Positions 36,775-45,779 of a stretch of 64,000 bases of DNA are shown here, one piece after another; position 1 is the first letter of the stretch; every line of letters starts with the position of its first letter. A program made the position numbers and the translations under genes. The notes under the pieces were generated by a model. The model was given only the letters and a program-made list of their open reading frames with translations. It searched no databases and was not told the origin of the DNA. The stretch covers positions 62,001-126,000 of the forward strand of contig JADJWX010000007.1 in NCBI GenBank assembly GCA_016716135.1. The letters are read 5' to 3'. The DNA comes from Lewinellaceae bacterium. GTDB lineage: Bacteria > Bacteroidota > Bacteroidia > Chitinophagales > Saprospiraceae.

Positions 36775-37406
36775 TTGAAGCCATTATCAAAGGTGTGCTT
36801 GCCGGTCTTGCGTATGGCATGTTGTTGGGGCCGCTTTTTTTCCTTGGGATTCAAGTGACGCTCAAGCGTGGATTGCGCAACGGCCTGGCCCTTGCCGGGG
36901 GCGCATTTGTCAGCGATGCCCTGTTGGCCGCAGGTAGTTGGTGGTCGTCGGCACGGCTGCTGATCCTGGCCCGCCAGGAACTATTCCAATCGGCAATGGG
37001 CACGGTAGGCGCTTTGCTTATCATCGGTTTTGGCATATCGGCGCTTTGGCCGCAAAAAGAAAAAGCCACCGATATTTTGCTGGCAACGGCCGGCAAGCGG
37101 CGCTATTCCTTTTTGAAGGGCTTTGCCCTAAACATGGCCAACCCGTCCAACTGGCTTTTCTGGCTGGGCCTGGCTACCGCTGCACGAGCGGAAGCGCCGC
37201 CAACCGTAAAACACTATACGCTGGTGTTCCTGGCTTGTGCCCTGGCGATGGTTCTGGCAACCGATGTCGCCAAGGTGATGCTTGCCGGGAAGATCGGAAT
37301 ACGGCTAAAACCGGGCCTGATGGGGAGGATCGTTCAGGTGGCAGGGCTCATTCTTGTCCTGGTAGGGCTCTGGTTGTTGGTGGAAAGCCTGAATTTGTTT
37401 TCTTAA
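36771..37406 (+). CDS. LysE-family transporter
   Basis: 211 residues and about six membrane spans, in the LysE/RhtB amino-acid exporter family. N-terminal features: KGVLAGLAYGMLLGPLFFLG (conserved first span with the GP pair) and RGLRNGLALAGGAFVSDALL. ALNMANPSNWLFWLGLATAA corresponds to the family's NP-containing helix. The start is GTG, overlapping the GH3 stop (GTGA), so translation is probably coupled. The pairing suggests export of, or relief from, the product of the GH3 enzyme. Confidence 0.8.
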   Translation: MIEAIIKGVLAGLAYGMLLGPLFFLGIQVTLKRGLRNGLALAGGAFVSDALLAAGSWWSSARLLILARQELFQSAMGTVGALLIIGFGISALWPQKEKATDILLATAGKRRYSFLKGFALNMANPSNWLFWLGLATAARAEAPPTVKHYTLVFLACALAMVLATDVAKVMLAGKIGIRLKPGLMGRIVQVAGLILVLVGLWLLVESLNLFS

Positions 37407-37545
37407 AGAACAAAATAAAATCAGTTGATAGACAAGAAAAATGCGTTGATCGAAACCATTTTTCCGGCCGGCCGGCACTTCCGACATTCGCAACCGGTAA
37501 TTTCCCGCAGGAGATTTTTTTAATTGCACTTAAAATTTCAACGTC

Positions 37546-38808
37546 ATGCGCCAAATCCTACGCATCCTATTCGAAGGCGCCGCACAAGCTTGGCAACAGC
37601 TTATGGCCAATAAGCTGCGGTCCTTTTTGTCTTTGCTGGGGGTGACCATCGGCATCTTTTGCATCATTGGGGTGAAAAGCGCTGTCAACTCGCTGGAGGA
37701 CAATATCCGGGGCAGTATGGCCAAGTTGGGCAATGATGTGATTTATATTGAAAAATTTTCCTGGGGCGAGGACCCCGGCCAAAATTTCTGGAAGTGGATG
37801 CGCCGGCCTAATTTTTCCTTTGTTGAATACGAACAATTGGAAGAACGCCTGAAAAATGCGGCGAGTATCGGCTTTTGGCAATACCTGGGTTCCAAAACGA
37901 TCAAATGGAACTCTTCAAGTACCGAAAATGTCTTTTTTCTGGGTATCACGGAAGATTGCCGTGATTTGTTCCACCTCGAATTTCAGGGCGAGGGGCGTTA
38001 TTTTACCCCCACAGAATATCAAACCGGCGCAGACGTGTGCATTATGGGCGCCAAAGTGGCCGAGGGCTTGTTTGGCGAAGGTATCGACCCGACCTACAAA
38101 GTGATCAATGTCGGGGGACGGAAACTTCGCGTGATCGGGGTGCTACCCGAATCGGGGAACGACCTGCTCAAACCCTTCAATTTTGATAACGGTATCCTGG
38201 TCAGTTACACCCTGGCCCGGCGTGGATTTAATATCCGGCGCAATGGGCAGTGGGAACGCACCAGCCTCATGGTGCAGGCCAAACCCGGCGTAGAACTCGA
38301 TGCCATGAAAGATGAGATCACCGGCGTTCTGCGATCGGTGCGGCGGCTGAAACCCCGCGAGGAAAACAACTTTGCCCTGAACACCTTGTCCATCCTCAGC
38401 GGCTTGTTCGACAGCCTGTTCAGCGTGATCAACCTGGCCGGTTTTGTGATCGGAATTTTTGCCCTGGTGGTGGGCATGTTCTCTGTGGCCAACATCATGT
38501 TTGTTTCGGTGCGCGAACGCACCAACATCATCGGCATAAAAATGGCGCTTGGCGCCAAGCGCTGGTTTATTTTATTGGAAATTCTGTTTGAAGCCGTCGT
38601 CTTGTGCATCGTGGGCGGCGCCTTCGGCCTGTTGTTTATTTGGGCCGTTACCAAGGCAATTTCTTCTGCCATCGACTTCGACATTCACCTTTCCCTGGCC
38701 AACACGCTGGTCGGGGTGCTTACCTCGATCATCGTCGGCGTGTTATCCGGATTAATACCGGCCATTCAGGCCAGCGGGATGGACCCCGTGGAAGCGATCC
38801 GGAAGTAA
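37546..38808 (+). CDS. ABC transporter permease, MacB/FtsX type
   Basis: 420 residues with one N-terminal span (about 25-45, LSLLGVTIGIFCIIGV), a large periplasmic MacB_PCD-like domain (~50-265) and three C-terminal spans of the FtsX family (VINLAGFVIGIFALVVGMFS, ILFEAVVLCIVGGAFGLLFI, VGVLTSIIVGVLSGLIPAIQ). The conserved coupling region VRERTNIIGIKMALGAKRWF precedes the second of these. No ATPase gene is adjacent in this window. The substrate is unknown. Confidence 0.9.
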   Translation: MRQILRILFEGAAQAWQQLMANKLRSFLSLLGVTIGIFCIIGVKSAVNSLEDNIRGSMAKLGNDVIYIEKFSWGEDPGQNFWKWMRRPNFSFVEYEQLEERLKNAASIGFWQYLGSKTIKWNSSSTENVFFLGITEDCRDLFHLEFQGEGRYFTPTEYQTGADVCIMGAKVAEGLFGEGIDPTYKVINVGGRKLRVIGVLPESGNDLLKPFNFDNGILVSYTLARRGFNIRRNGQWERTSLMVQAKPGVELDAMKDEITGVLRSVRRLKPREENNFALNTLSILSGLFDSLFSVINLAGFVIGIFALVVGMFSVANIMFVSVRERTNIIGIKMALGAKRWFILLEILFEAVVLCIVGGAFGLLFIWAVTKAISSAIDFDIHLSLANTLVGVLTSIIVGVLSGLIPAIQASGMDPVEAIRK

Positions 38809-38827
38809 CGCCTTTTGACAGAAGGCG

Positions 38828-39502
38828 TTACATGCGCAAATCCTCCACATGCACCCCGGGGTAATCGCTCGATTTTAACTGGAAAAACCCGGCCGGGTAA
38901 GTTTTGTTGGGCGTCAGCTTTGTGATTTGAAACGTGTACCGTGAGGCATCTTTGGCGATCGCCTTGATGGATTCGATCGTTCCGGCCTTTTCATTGATAC
39001 TTACCCGGATTTTAGCGTATTCAGAGGATTTTGACTTGGGCTTGAACTCGATCTGGGTAAGCACCCGGCCTTTTTCCGAAACCTTGTCGATGATGGCATA
39101 CAGAAAATCGCCTTTTTGATAGCGGCTGAGCAGGTCTTTAGGTGTCAGGAAGCCGTTTTCATCGTTTGGATCAGTATCGGTGATCTGGATTTCGTTGTTC
39201 TTTTTCAGGTAAACCCAGGTTGTTTTGCCGTCGCTGGCAATAACCTGCTGATCCATATCCAGCCGAAATTTATCGCCATCCTGACTGACCGTGCCCTTCT
39301 GCACGTCAATGGGCTGGCCGGCCACTTCAATGGTAAGCGTAAACGCAGCTTCCACCGATTTGTATCCTTCGTACTTTTTCCGGATCCGGTCGAGCACTTT
39401 TTTAGCCTCCGGGTCGGATTTTTCAGCCGGAGCGGCTTTTTGTGCGTGCATATTTAACGTAAACGAGAAAAACAGTGAAAACAGCAAGGTGTATTTTAGC
39501 AT
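38828..39502 (-). CDS. lolA: LolA-like outer-membrane lipoprotein carrier
   Basis: 224-residue periplasmic protein with signal peptide (ending MHAQ). Core LolA fold: KKVLDRIRKKYEGYKSVEAA, KGTVSQDGDKFRLDMDQQVI, ASDGKTTWVYLKKNNEIQIT, and the C-terminal SINEKAGTIESIKAIAKDAS. Bacteroidota proteins of this type ferry lipoproteins across the periplasm. The -7 box at 39573 drives it. Confidence 0.85.
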   Translation of the reverse strand: MLKYTLLFSLFFSFTLNMHAQKAAPAEKSDPEAKKVLDRIRKKYEGYKSVEAAFTLTIEVAGQPIDVQKGTVSQDGDKFRLDMDQQVIASDGKTTWVYLKKNNEIQITDTDPNDENGFLTPKDLLSRYQKGDFLYAIIDKVSEKGRVLTQIEFKPKSKSSEYAKIRVSINEKAGTIESIKAIAKDASRYTFQITKLTPNKTYPAGFFQLKSSDYPGVHVEDLRM

Positions 39503-39572
39503 AGCGCATTGAATATTTACAGGAAAACGAAAAAACGCAGGAACAGTTGTTTTTCAGATGGTTAAGGAATCG

Positions 39573-39580
39573 CAAATGTA
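39573..39580 (-). promoter_or_regulatory. -7 box TACATTTG upstream of lolA
   Basis: Exact TAnnTTTG on the minus strand. The predicted leader is about 64 nt. The octamer is identical to that at the mraZ promoter. Confidence 0.5.
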
Positions 39581-39663
39581 CAGCCCGGCAACTTTTTCGG
39601 CGCCATCCGTGTTTTATACGTCGAAAACGACTAAACCAATACCTTATTAGTTACCCATAATTT

Positions 39664-41952
39664 ATGACCAAAAAGAAAAATAAAGGCGGCAAAAAGTTGA
39701 CCGCCAAGAGTTTGCAAATAGAACTGCTCAAGTTTTTACTCACCCAGCCCAAAAAACAATTTGCCCCACGGCAGCTAACCGGTTTCCTGAATATTGAGAA
39801 TAACAAAGACTCTGTGGAGTATGCGCTCAACCAGTTGGTGGTTGCCGGTTCGGTAAAATCGTACAAAGACGGCCGCTACGGCATCGCACTGGAACGACTC
39901 ACCGTCGACGAGCCTGCTGCAGAGAAAATGCCAAAAGTGTCGGCTAAAAAAGCCGACAAAAAGGCCGCGCCCAAACAGAAAACTACAGCCAAACCTGAAA
40001 AAGTGATTGAAGGCCGGGTCGATATGACCCGCAGTGGCGCTGCGTATATCGTGACCGATAGCATGGAAAACGATGTTTACGTGGCGCCCCGGTACCTGAA
40101 CAGCGCCTTGAATGGCGACATCGTCCGGGTGCTCCTCTTTCCTACCGCTTATCGCGGGCGCAAACAAAAAGAGCGCAAACCGGAAGGCGAAGTCCTGCAA
40201 GTGCTGAAGCGCTCCAATGAATTTTTTATCGGTACCCTACGCAAGAGCCGCAAGTATGCCTTGCTCCTGCCCGACAACCCCAATATGCCCGTGGATATTT
40301 ACATCCCGCTCGAAGGTTGTGCCGACGCCAAGGATGGCGAAAAAGTGGTGGTGCGGGTGACCGACTGGCAGGAAGGCAAAGGCCGGGTTCCCATTGGCGC
40401 CGTCACGCAGACCCTCGGCGCTGTAGGCGGCAATGATTTTGAGATGAAGAAAATTCTCATCAATGCCGGCTTCGAGCTCATCCATTCGGAAGAGGCACTG
40501 GAACAAGCCAACGCGATCCCCGAACGCATCCCTGAACAGGAAATCGCCCGGCGCCGGGATTTCCGGGACATCCTGACCATGACCATTGACCCCGAAGATG
40601 CCAAGGATTTTGACGATGCCCTCAGCATCCGCAAACTGGACGACGGGCGCCTCGAAGTAGGCGTGCATATCGCCGATGTGACCCACTACCTGAAACCCGA
40701 CACCACCCTCGACCAGGAAGCCTACCGGCGCAGCACTTCGGTTTACCTCGTCGATCGTGTGAACCCCATGCTGCCGGAAAAACTGTCGAACAATCTTTGC
40801 TCGCTGGTGCCCTACCAGGACCGGCTGACTTTTTCGGCGGTGTTTGTTTTTGATGAAAAAGAAAAAGTGGTTTCGCGGTGGTTTGGCAAAACGGTAATTC
40901 ATTCCGCCAAACGTTTTTCATACGAAGAAGCCCAGTCAATCCTCGACGGGAATCCCGGCGAAGGCACGCAGCAACTCCGCATTTATCCACAGTTGGATTG
41001 GGCGGTCAAAACCCTCAACCGCCTGGCAAAAAATATGCGTAATGAGCGGTTTCAGCAAGGCGCCATTGGTTTTGAATCGGAGGAGGTGCGCTTTCGGCTG
41101 GCGGAAGACGGCACGCCGATCGAAGCCTACGTGAAAGAGCGCAAGGACGCGCACCTGCTGATTGAAGATTTTATGTTGCTGGCCAACAAAGAAGTAGCGC
41201 TGTACATCGACCGGCAGGCTGCAGCCGAACGCGAAATTCCCTTCGTGTACCGGGTGCACGATTTGCCGGACATGGAAAAAGTAGCCGAGTTTGCCCGCTT
41301 TGCCGCCGAAATGGGGCATCACATGAAAGTGAGTACCCCAAAACAGATTGCCCGCTCGTACAACGATCTGATGTCGGCCTCCAAAAAAGACCCGCGTCTC
41401 AAACTGTTGGAACCGCTCGCCATCCGAACCATGGCCAAAGCCGTGTACACCACGAACAATATCGGCCACTACGGCCTGGGATTTTCGCATTACGCACATT
41501 TTACCTCACCCATCCGGCGCTACGCCGACGTGCTGGTGCACCGGCTGCTCGAACGCAACCTCGACGGGCGCGTGTTTCGCATGGACAAAGCGAAACTGGA
41601 AGAACAGTGCAAGCATGTCAGTGCCCAGGAGAAAAAAGCGGCAGATGCCGAACGCGAAAGCATCAAGTACAAACAGGCGGAACTGTTGCGGCGCCACCTC
41701 GGGGAGGTGTTTCAGGGGTATGTTAGTGGTATGATCGACCGCGGTTTTTTCGTGGAATTACCCGGGTCGCTGGCAGAAGGTCTGGTGGAGTTTCGCTACC
41801 TCGACGATACCTATACGTTGGAAGAAGGTAACCTGCGCGCCCGCGGGCGCCGGTACGGTAAAACCATTAAAATGGGCGACCGGGTGCAAGTGCGGGTCAC
41901 GGCTGTCGATTTGGCCAAGCGGCAAATTGAAATGGAACTGGTGGAGGAATGA
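39664..41952 (+). CDS. rnr: Ribonuclease R
   Basis: 762-residue 3'-5' exoribonuclease, RNase II/R family. N-terminal lysine-rich segment and winged helix (residues ~1-80), cold-shock domains (~115-265), then the RNB catalytic domain from ~290, with DPEDAKDFDDALSIRKL giving the Mg-binding aspartates and HIADVTHYLKPDTTLDQEAY. HYAHFTSPIRRYADVLVHRL is the later RNB signature. The C-terminal S1 domain (~665-755) starts GEVFQGYVSGMIDRGFFVEL. It acts in RNA turnover and ribosome quality control. Confidence 0.95.
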   Translation: MTKKKNKGGKKLTAKSLQIELLKFLLTQPKKQFAPRQLTGFLNIENNKDSVEYALNQLVVAGSVKSYKDGRYGIALERLTVDEPAAEKMPKVSAKKADKKAAPKQKTTAKPEKVIEGRVDMTRSGAAYIVTDSMENDVYVAPRYLNSALNGDIVRVLLFPTAYRGRKQKERKPEGEVLQVLKRSNEFFIGTLRKSRKYALLLPDNPNMPVDIYIPLEGCADAKDGEKVVVRVTDWQEGKGRVPIGAVTQTLGAVGGNDFEMKKILINAGFELIHSEEALEQANAIPERIPEQEIARRRDFRDILTMTIDPEDAKDFDDALSIRKLDDGRLEVGVHIADVTHYLKPDTTLDQEAYRRSTSVYLVDRVNPMLPEKLSNNLCSLVPYQDRLTFSAVFVFDEKEKVVSRWFGKTVIHSAKRFSYEEAQSILDGNPGEGTQQLRIYPQLDWAVKTLNRLAKNMRNERFQQGAIGFESEEVRFRLAEDGTPIEAYVKERKDAHLLIEDFMLLANKEVALYIDRQAAAEREIPFVYRVHDLPDMEKVAEFARFAAEMGHHMKVSTPKQIARSYNDLMSASKKDPRLKLLEPLAIRTMAKAVYTTNNIGHYGLGFSHYAHFTSPIRRYADVLVHRLLERNLDGRVFRMDKAKLEEQCKHVSAQEKKAADAERESIKYKQAELLRRHLGEVFQGYVSGMIDRGFFVELPGSLAEGLVEFRYLDDTYTLEEGNLRARGRRYGKTIKMGDRVQVRVTAVDLAKRQIEMELVEE

Positions 41953-41966
41953 GCGCGTACACCACA

Positions 41967-42003
41967 AAAAAATCCCCACACCCGAAAAAAACGGATGCGG
42001 GGA
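41967..42003 (-). terminator. Rho-independent terminator for the lysine-rich gene
   Basis: On the minus strand, CCCCGCATCCG and CGGGTGTGGGG pair around a T-rich loop, followed by seven T. It lies 38 bp past the frame-restored stop codon at 42041, supporting that stop as the real 3' end. Confidence 0.7.
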
Positions 42004-42040
42004 CAGAGGGAAAAAGGGGTGTGTTATCTTGGAATGTTGA

Positions 42041-42558
42041 TTAGCCGCGTGATTTATTATCCTTTTTTGTTCCGTTCCGGAAGTTGGCTTATCGCCGGGT
42101 TGGCGTTGCTTGCGGGCAGGTGTTGTCGTGTTAGGCTTTTCCTTGTTGGTACCTCCCGGGCGTTGCTCCTGGCCGGAGCCGTCGGAAGGGGCTTTATCGT
42201 CGGTGCCTTCATACGTTTTGCCGTTTTGAGCCCCTTGCTTTTTTGCTTTGTTTTTTTGCTTGTTTTTTTGGCCTTTCTTCTTAGCCTTGGCCTTATCTTT
42301 TTTCGTCTTATCGGTCATATTCTTCTCGCCACCTTTGCCTTTTCCACTAAACGCAGCACCGTTGGAACGTTCTTCGGCGTGTTCAACTTTAGCAGCTTTG
42401 TCTTTCTTTTGCGCTTTTTGTGCTTTTTGCGCTTTTTGCACTTTAGCGGTTTTATTGGCAGGAGATGGCTGCGTGGAAGGTGCGGGATCGGTTTGTGCGA
42501 GGGCGACTACTGTGGCCAGAAAGGCGACGAGGGCGGTTAATACAATTCGCTTAGTCAT
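42041..42558 (-). pseudogene. Lysine-rich secreted protein with a homopolymer frameshift
   Basis: Starts MTKRIVLTALVAFLATVVAL, a signal peptide (ending ALAQ), then a low-complexity region with repeated KAQ units (KVQKAQKAQKAQKKDK) and basic stretches. As sequenced, the frame runs through a T6 (A6 on the coding strand) tract at 42063-42068 and continues to 41758, past its own terminator and antisense into rnr. Adding one A gives KKDNKSRG and a stop at 42041, about 172 residues, a natural basic ending. Function unknown; probably periplasmic. Confidence 0.65.
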
Positions 42559-42701
42559 AAATAGGATGGATTTGTTAGCAATTGTACTTAATACGCCCGA
42601 TTGATTTAAAAGATACATTTACACCAGCGCCTTAACAGAATTTTAAAGAGAATAAAGGTTAAGTGCCTGATTCGGGTTTATTTTGGCAAAAAAACCTGAT
42701 C

Positions 42702-43979
42702 ATGACAAACCGCCGCAGTTTTATCCGCCAAACCGCCACCTTGCTTGGCAGCCTTGCCTTGCATCAAACCGCCCAGGCCGCTTTTTTACCCGCACTGCCT
42801 AAACCGGCCATGCCGCACATTGATCCGGTATCTGAAGCAGATTTTTGGCGGCAGATCCGGATGGCTTATGCTTGCAGCCCTTCGATAATCAACCTGAACA
42901 ATGGGGGGGTAAGTCCTTCTCCGCGGGCGACAATGGACGCGCTCGACTACTACAACCGCTTGTGCAACGAGGCGCCGTCTTTCTACATGTTGCGCGTGCT
43001 CGACCAGGACCGGGAACCCCTGCGCTACAACCTCGCCCAACTCGCCGGCGCCGACCCGGATGAAATCGCCCTGAATCGCAATGCCACCGAAGCGCTCAAC
43101 ACCGTAATATTCGGGCTCAATCTGAAAGCGGGCGACGAAGTTGTCCTTTGTAAATACGACTACCCGAATATGATCCACGCCTGGCGCCAACGCGAAAAAC
43201 GCGATGGAATACGGCTGGTTTGGGTAGACCTCGATTTACCCAGTACGGATCGGGCTACCATCGTGAACGCTTACCTGTCCAAATGCACAGACAAAACCCG
43301 GGTGGTACATCTGACGCACATCATCAACTGGTGCGGCCAAATCCTGCCGGTACGTGCCATCGCCGATGCGGCGCATGCCCGGGGCATTGAAGTGTTGGTG
43401 GACGGGGCGCATTCGTTTGCCCTGCTTGATTTTAAAATTCCAGACCTGGGCGCCGACTATTTTGGCACAAGCCTGCACAAATGGCTTTGTGCGCCGTTTG
43501 GCAACGGCATGTTGTGGATTAAAAAAGAAAAAATTGCCAACGTATGGGCGCTGCTTTCCAGCGATACACCGGACGGCGATAACATTCGGAAATTTGAACA
43601 TCTGGGCACCCGGAATTTCCCTGTTGAAATGGCAACCGGATATTCGTTGGACCTGCATAACCTGATCGGTGCCGCCCGCAAACAAAAACGCCTGCATTTT
43701 CTCAAAAACTATTGGATGGAACAGGTAAAAGACCTGCCCGGAATCCGGTTTTTCACCCCGCTGGAATATGAATGGGGCTGCGCCATCGGCACCTTCGGTT
43801 TTGACGGAATGTCTTCTGCTAAAATCTCCCAGGCCTTATTCGACCGGTGGAAAATCCACACCACCAACATTACCTGGGAAAAAATAGACGGCGCCCGTGT
43901 CACGCCCAACGTGTACACGACACCGGAAGAACTGGATAAACTGGTGGTGGCCATCAAAACCCTGGCATCGGAACGATAA
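42702..43979 (+). CDS. Class V aminotransferase-fold PLP enzyme with Tat-like signal
   Basis: 425 residues starting MTNRRSFIRQTATLLGSLAL, a twin-arginine-type signal. The PLP domain matches isopenicillin-N-epimerase-like members: LNNGGVSPSPRATMDALDYY, LNRNATEALNTVIFGLNLKA, VLVDGAHSFALLDFKI with the PLP-binding aspartate and histidine, and TSLHKWLCAPFGNG with the Schiff-base lysine. An exported PLP enzyme is unusual because PLP must be loaded before folding, which suits Tat export. The substrate is unknown. Confidence 0.85.
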   Translation: MTNRRSFIRQTATLLGSLALHQTAQAAFLPALPKPAMPHIDPVSEADFWRQIRMAYACSPSIINLNNGGVSPSPRATMDALDYYNRLCNEAPSFYMLRVLDQDREPLRYNLAQLAGADPDEIALNRNATEALNTVIFGLNLKAGDEVVLCKYDYPNMIHAWRQREKRDGIRLVWVDLDLPSTDRATIVNAYLSKCTDKTRVVHLTHIINWCGQILPVRAIADAAHARGIEVLVDGAHSFALLDFKIPDLGADYFGTSLHKWLCAPFGNGMLWIKKEKIANVWALLSSDTPDGDNIRKFEHLGTRNFPVEMATGYSLDLHNLIGAARKQKRLHFLKNYWMEQVKDLPGIRFFTPLEYEWGCAIGTFGFDGMSSAKISQALFDRWKIHTTNITWEKIDGARVTPNVYTTPEELDKLVVAIKTLASER

Positions 43980-44006
43980 ATCGGGGATTTTCCAGGCGGT
44001 GCTCGT

Positions 44007-44034
44007 TTGGACGGCCTTTCGCTGTTTATCTTTG
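44007..44034 (+). promoter_or_regulatory. Promoter for the enoyl-CoA hydratase gene
   Basis: TTG at 44007-44009 and an exact -7 box TATCTTTG at 44027-44034, separated by 17 bp, fit the Bacteroidota sigma-factor promoter (TTG, ~17-20 bp, TAnnTTTG). Confidence 0.55.
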
Positions 44035-44052
44035 CAAACTGTTTACAAAACA

Positions 44053-44844
44053 ATGCACAAGAAGATGCCCGAACATATTCTTTTTTCCATAGAAAATAAC
44101 GTTGCACAAATCGTGTTCAACCGCCCGCAGGTCTTCAACTCCATGCACCATGCCATGCGGCAGGAAATTTTGCAGGCTTTGGAAACCTGCCGGACAGACC
44201 CGGCAATCCGGGCAGTTTACCTAACCGGCAACGGAAAAGCCTTTTGCGCCGGGGAAGACCTCCAGGAAGTAACCGATCCTGACGGCCCTTCGCTCAATCA
44301 GATCATCTCCACGGGGTACAACCCAATGGTTTCGGCGATCCGGACCCTGGAGAAACCCGTCGTTTGCGCGGTGAATGGCGTAGCAGCCGGCGCCGGCGCA
44401 AATATTGCCCTGGCCTGCGACATTACGGTGGCGGCCGAATCGGCATCGTTTACCCAGGCTTTTTCCAAAATTGGCCTCATCCCCGACAGCGGCGGCACCT
44501 GGACGCTGCCGCGACTGGTCGGTATGCAGCGCGCCACCGCGTTGATGATGTTGTCCGACAAAATCAGCGCTCCCGAGGCCGCCGCCATGGGTATGATCTG
44601 GAAGGTTTTTCCGGATGACCAGTTTGCTGCCGAAAGCCTGAAACTGGCCGAAACACTTGCCCAAATGCCAACGAAAGGCCTGGGGCTAACCAAACGCGCC
44701 CTGAACCAGGCGTTCAGCCATGATTTTTTTGTCCAACTCGAAGTCGAGGATGCCCTGCAAACCCTCGCCGGCGAAACGCACGATTACCACGAAGGGGTAG
44801 CCGCTTTTTTGGAAAAACGCAAACCGCAATTCAAGGGAGCCTAA
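44053..44844 (+). CDS. Enoyl-CoA hydratase/isomerase, PaaG-like
   Basis: About 263 residues; the start is MHKKMPEHI at 44053, or MPEHILFSIE at 44065. Crotonase fold: GNGKAFCAGEDLQEVT and VNGVAAGAGANIALACDITV form the oxyanion hole. FSKIGLIPDSGGTWTLPRLV is close to PaaG, which isomerises ring-1,2-epoxyphenylacetyl-CoA, though fatty-acid hydratases share most of this. The catalytic glutamates seen in hydratases are replaced by D in the IPDSGG position, again PaaG-like. Confidence 0.8.
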   Translation: MHKKMPEHILFSIENNVAQIVFNRPQVFNSMHHAMRQEILQALETCRTDPAIRAVYLTGNGKAFCAGEDLQEVTDPDGPSLNQIISTGYNPMVSAIRTLEKPVVCAVNGVAAGAGANIALACDITVAAESASFTQAFSKIGLIPDSGGTWTLPRLVGMQRATALMMLSDKISAPEAAAMGMIWKVFPDDQFAAESLKLAETLAQMPTKGLGLTKRALNQAFSHDFFVQLEVEDALQTLAGETHDYHEGVAAFLEKRKPQFKGA

Positions 44845-44864
44845 CGCCCTGAGCACACCTGGGC

Positions 44865-45674
44865 ATGCCTGGATCACCGAAATACCGCCGGCAGAAAAAA
44901 CGCAGCCTGAAAGATGCAGTGCCTGCATTGCTCGTGCTTTTTGTTATCGTGTTGCTTGTCAGCCCGGAATTTCGCTATCAGCTGTTCCGCCTGATTGACT
45001 ATCCGTTTCACTACAAGGAATACAAGCACTTCGGCATACGCATTCCGACCCGATATGCCGTGCATGGCATCGATGTGAGCCGTTACCAGGACCGGGTGGA
45101 CTGGGAGCGGGTGGCCGCCATGCGGGTGGATGATCTGCGCATACAGTTTGCCTTCATAAAGGCCACGGAAGGGACCTGGATGGTTGATCCGCGCTTCGAA
45201 GACAACTGGCCGGGCGCCCGAAAAGCCGGAATTGTGCGGGGGGCGTACCACTATTTTTTACCCAACCTGAGTCCCAGGGCACAAGCGCGGCACTTTTTTA
45301 AAACGGTAAAATTGCGTTCCGGCGATTTGCCGCCCGTGGTTGATATTGAAGAAACCCGGGGCATGAACCGGGAACAAGTGCGCAAATACACGAAGGATTT
45401 TCTCGCCTTGCTGAAACAATATTTCGGCGTCAAACCGATCATTTACACCAACCGCGATTTTTATAAAAACCACTTTGCCAACGAGCCTGACTTTAAACCC
45501 TACGTCTTCTGGATTGCCCACTACCATGTGCCCGACCTCACCATGCCTGATGACAGCAAGTGGCATTTCTGGCAACACAGCGACCGTGGAACAGTGAATG
45601 GCATCAATGAGCCGGTGGATTTCAATGTGTTTTACGGGGATAGCAGTACCTTGATGAAGCTCTGTTTGCCATAG
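44865..45674 (+). CDS. GH25 lysozyme-like protein
   Basis: 269 residues with a membrane anchor (about 17-33, VPALLVLFVIVLLV) after a basic N-terminus, so it is tethered with the hydrolase outside. The GH25 domain starts at VHGIDVSRYQDRVDWERVA. The acidic residues of the family appear in GIDVSRYQ and VVDIEE. FAFIKATEGTWMVDPRFEDN and FWQHSDRGTVNG complete the barrel. GH25 enzymes cleave the MurNAc-GlcNAc bond of peptidoglycan. Confidence 0.9.
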   Translation: MPGSPKYRRQKKRSLKDAVPALLVLFVIVLLVSPEFRYQLFRLIDYPFHYKEYKHFGIRIPTRYAVHGIDVSRYQDRVDWERVAAMRVDDLRIQFAFIKATEGTWMVDPRFEDNWPGARKAGIVRGAYHYFLPNLSPRAQARHFFKTVKLRSGDLPPVVDIEETRGMNREQVRKYTKDFLALLKQYFGVKPIIYTNRDFYKNHFANEPDFKPYVFWIAHYHVPDLTMPDDSKWHFWQHSDRGTVNGINEPVDFNVFYGDSSTLMKLCLP

Positions 45675-45779
45675 GTTTTGGATGATCTGGCCGGCCAGGC
45701 TTAGCTTGTTTGCTTCATCGTTTGTCCAAAATTCTATCATTGGCGTACAGGCCGCAACCCAAGAAAAAAAACTTCACCC

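Noticed and set aside
41758..42040. C-terminal extension of the lysine-rich protein antisense to rnr
   Set aside because: It passes through a terminator and the rnr coding region; a one-base homopolymer correction gives a natural stop at 42041.
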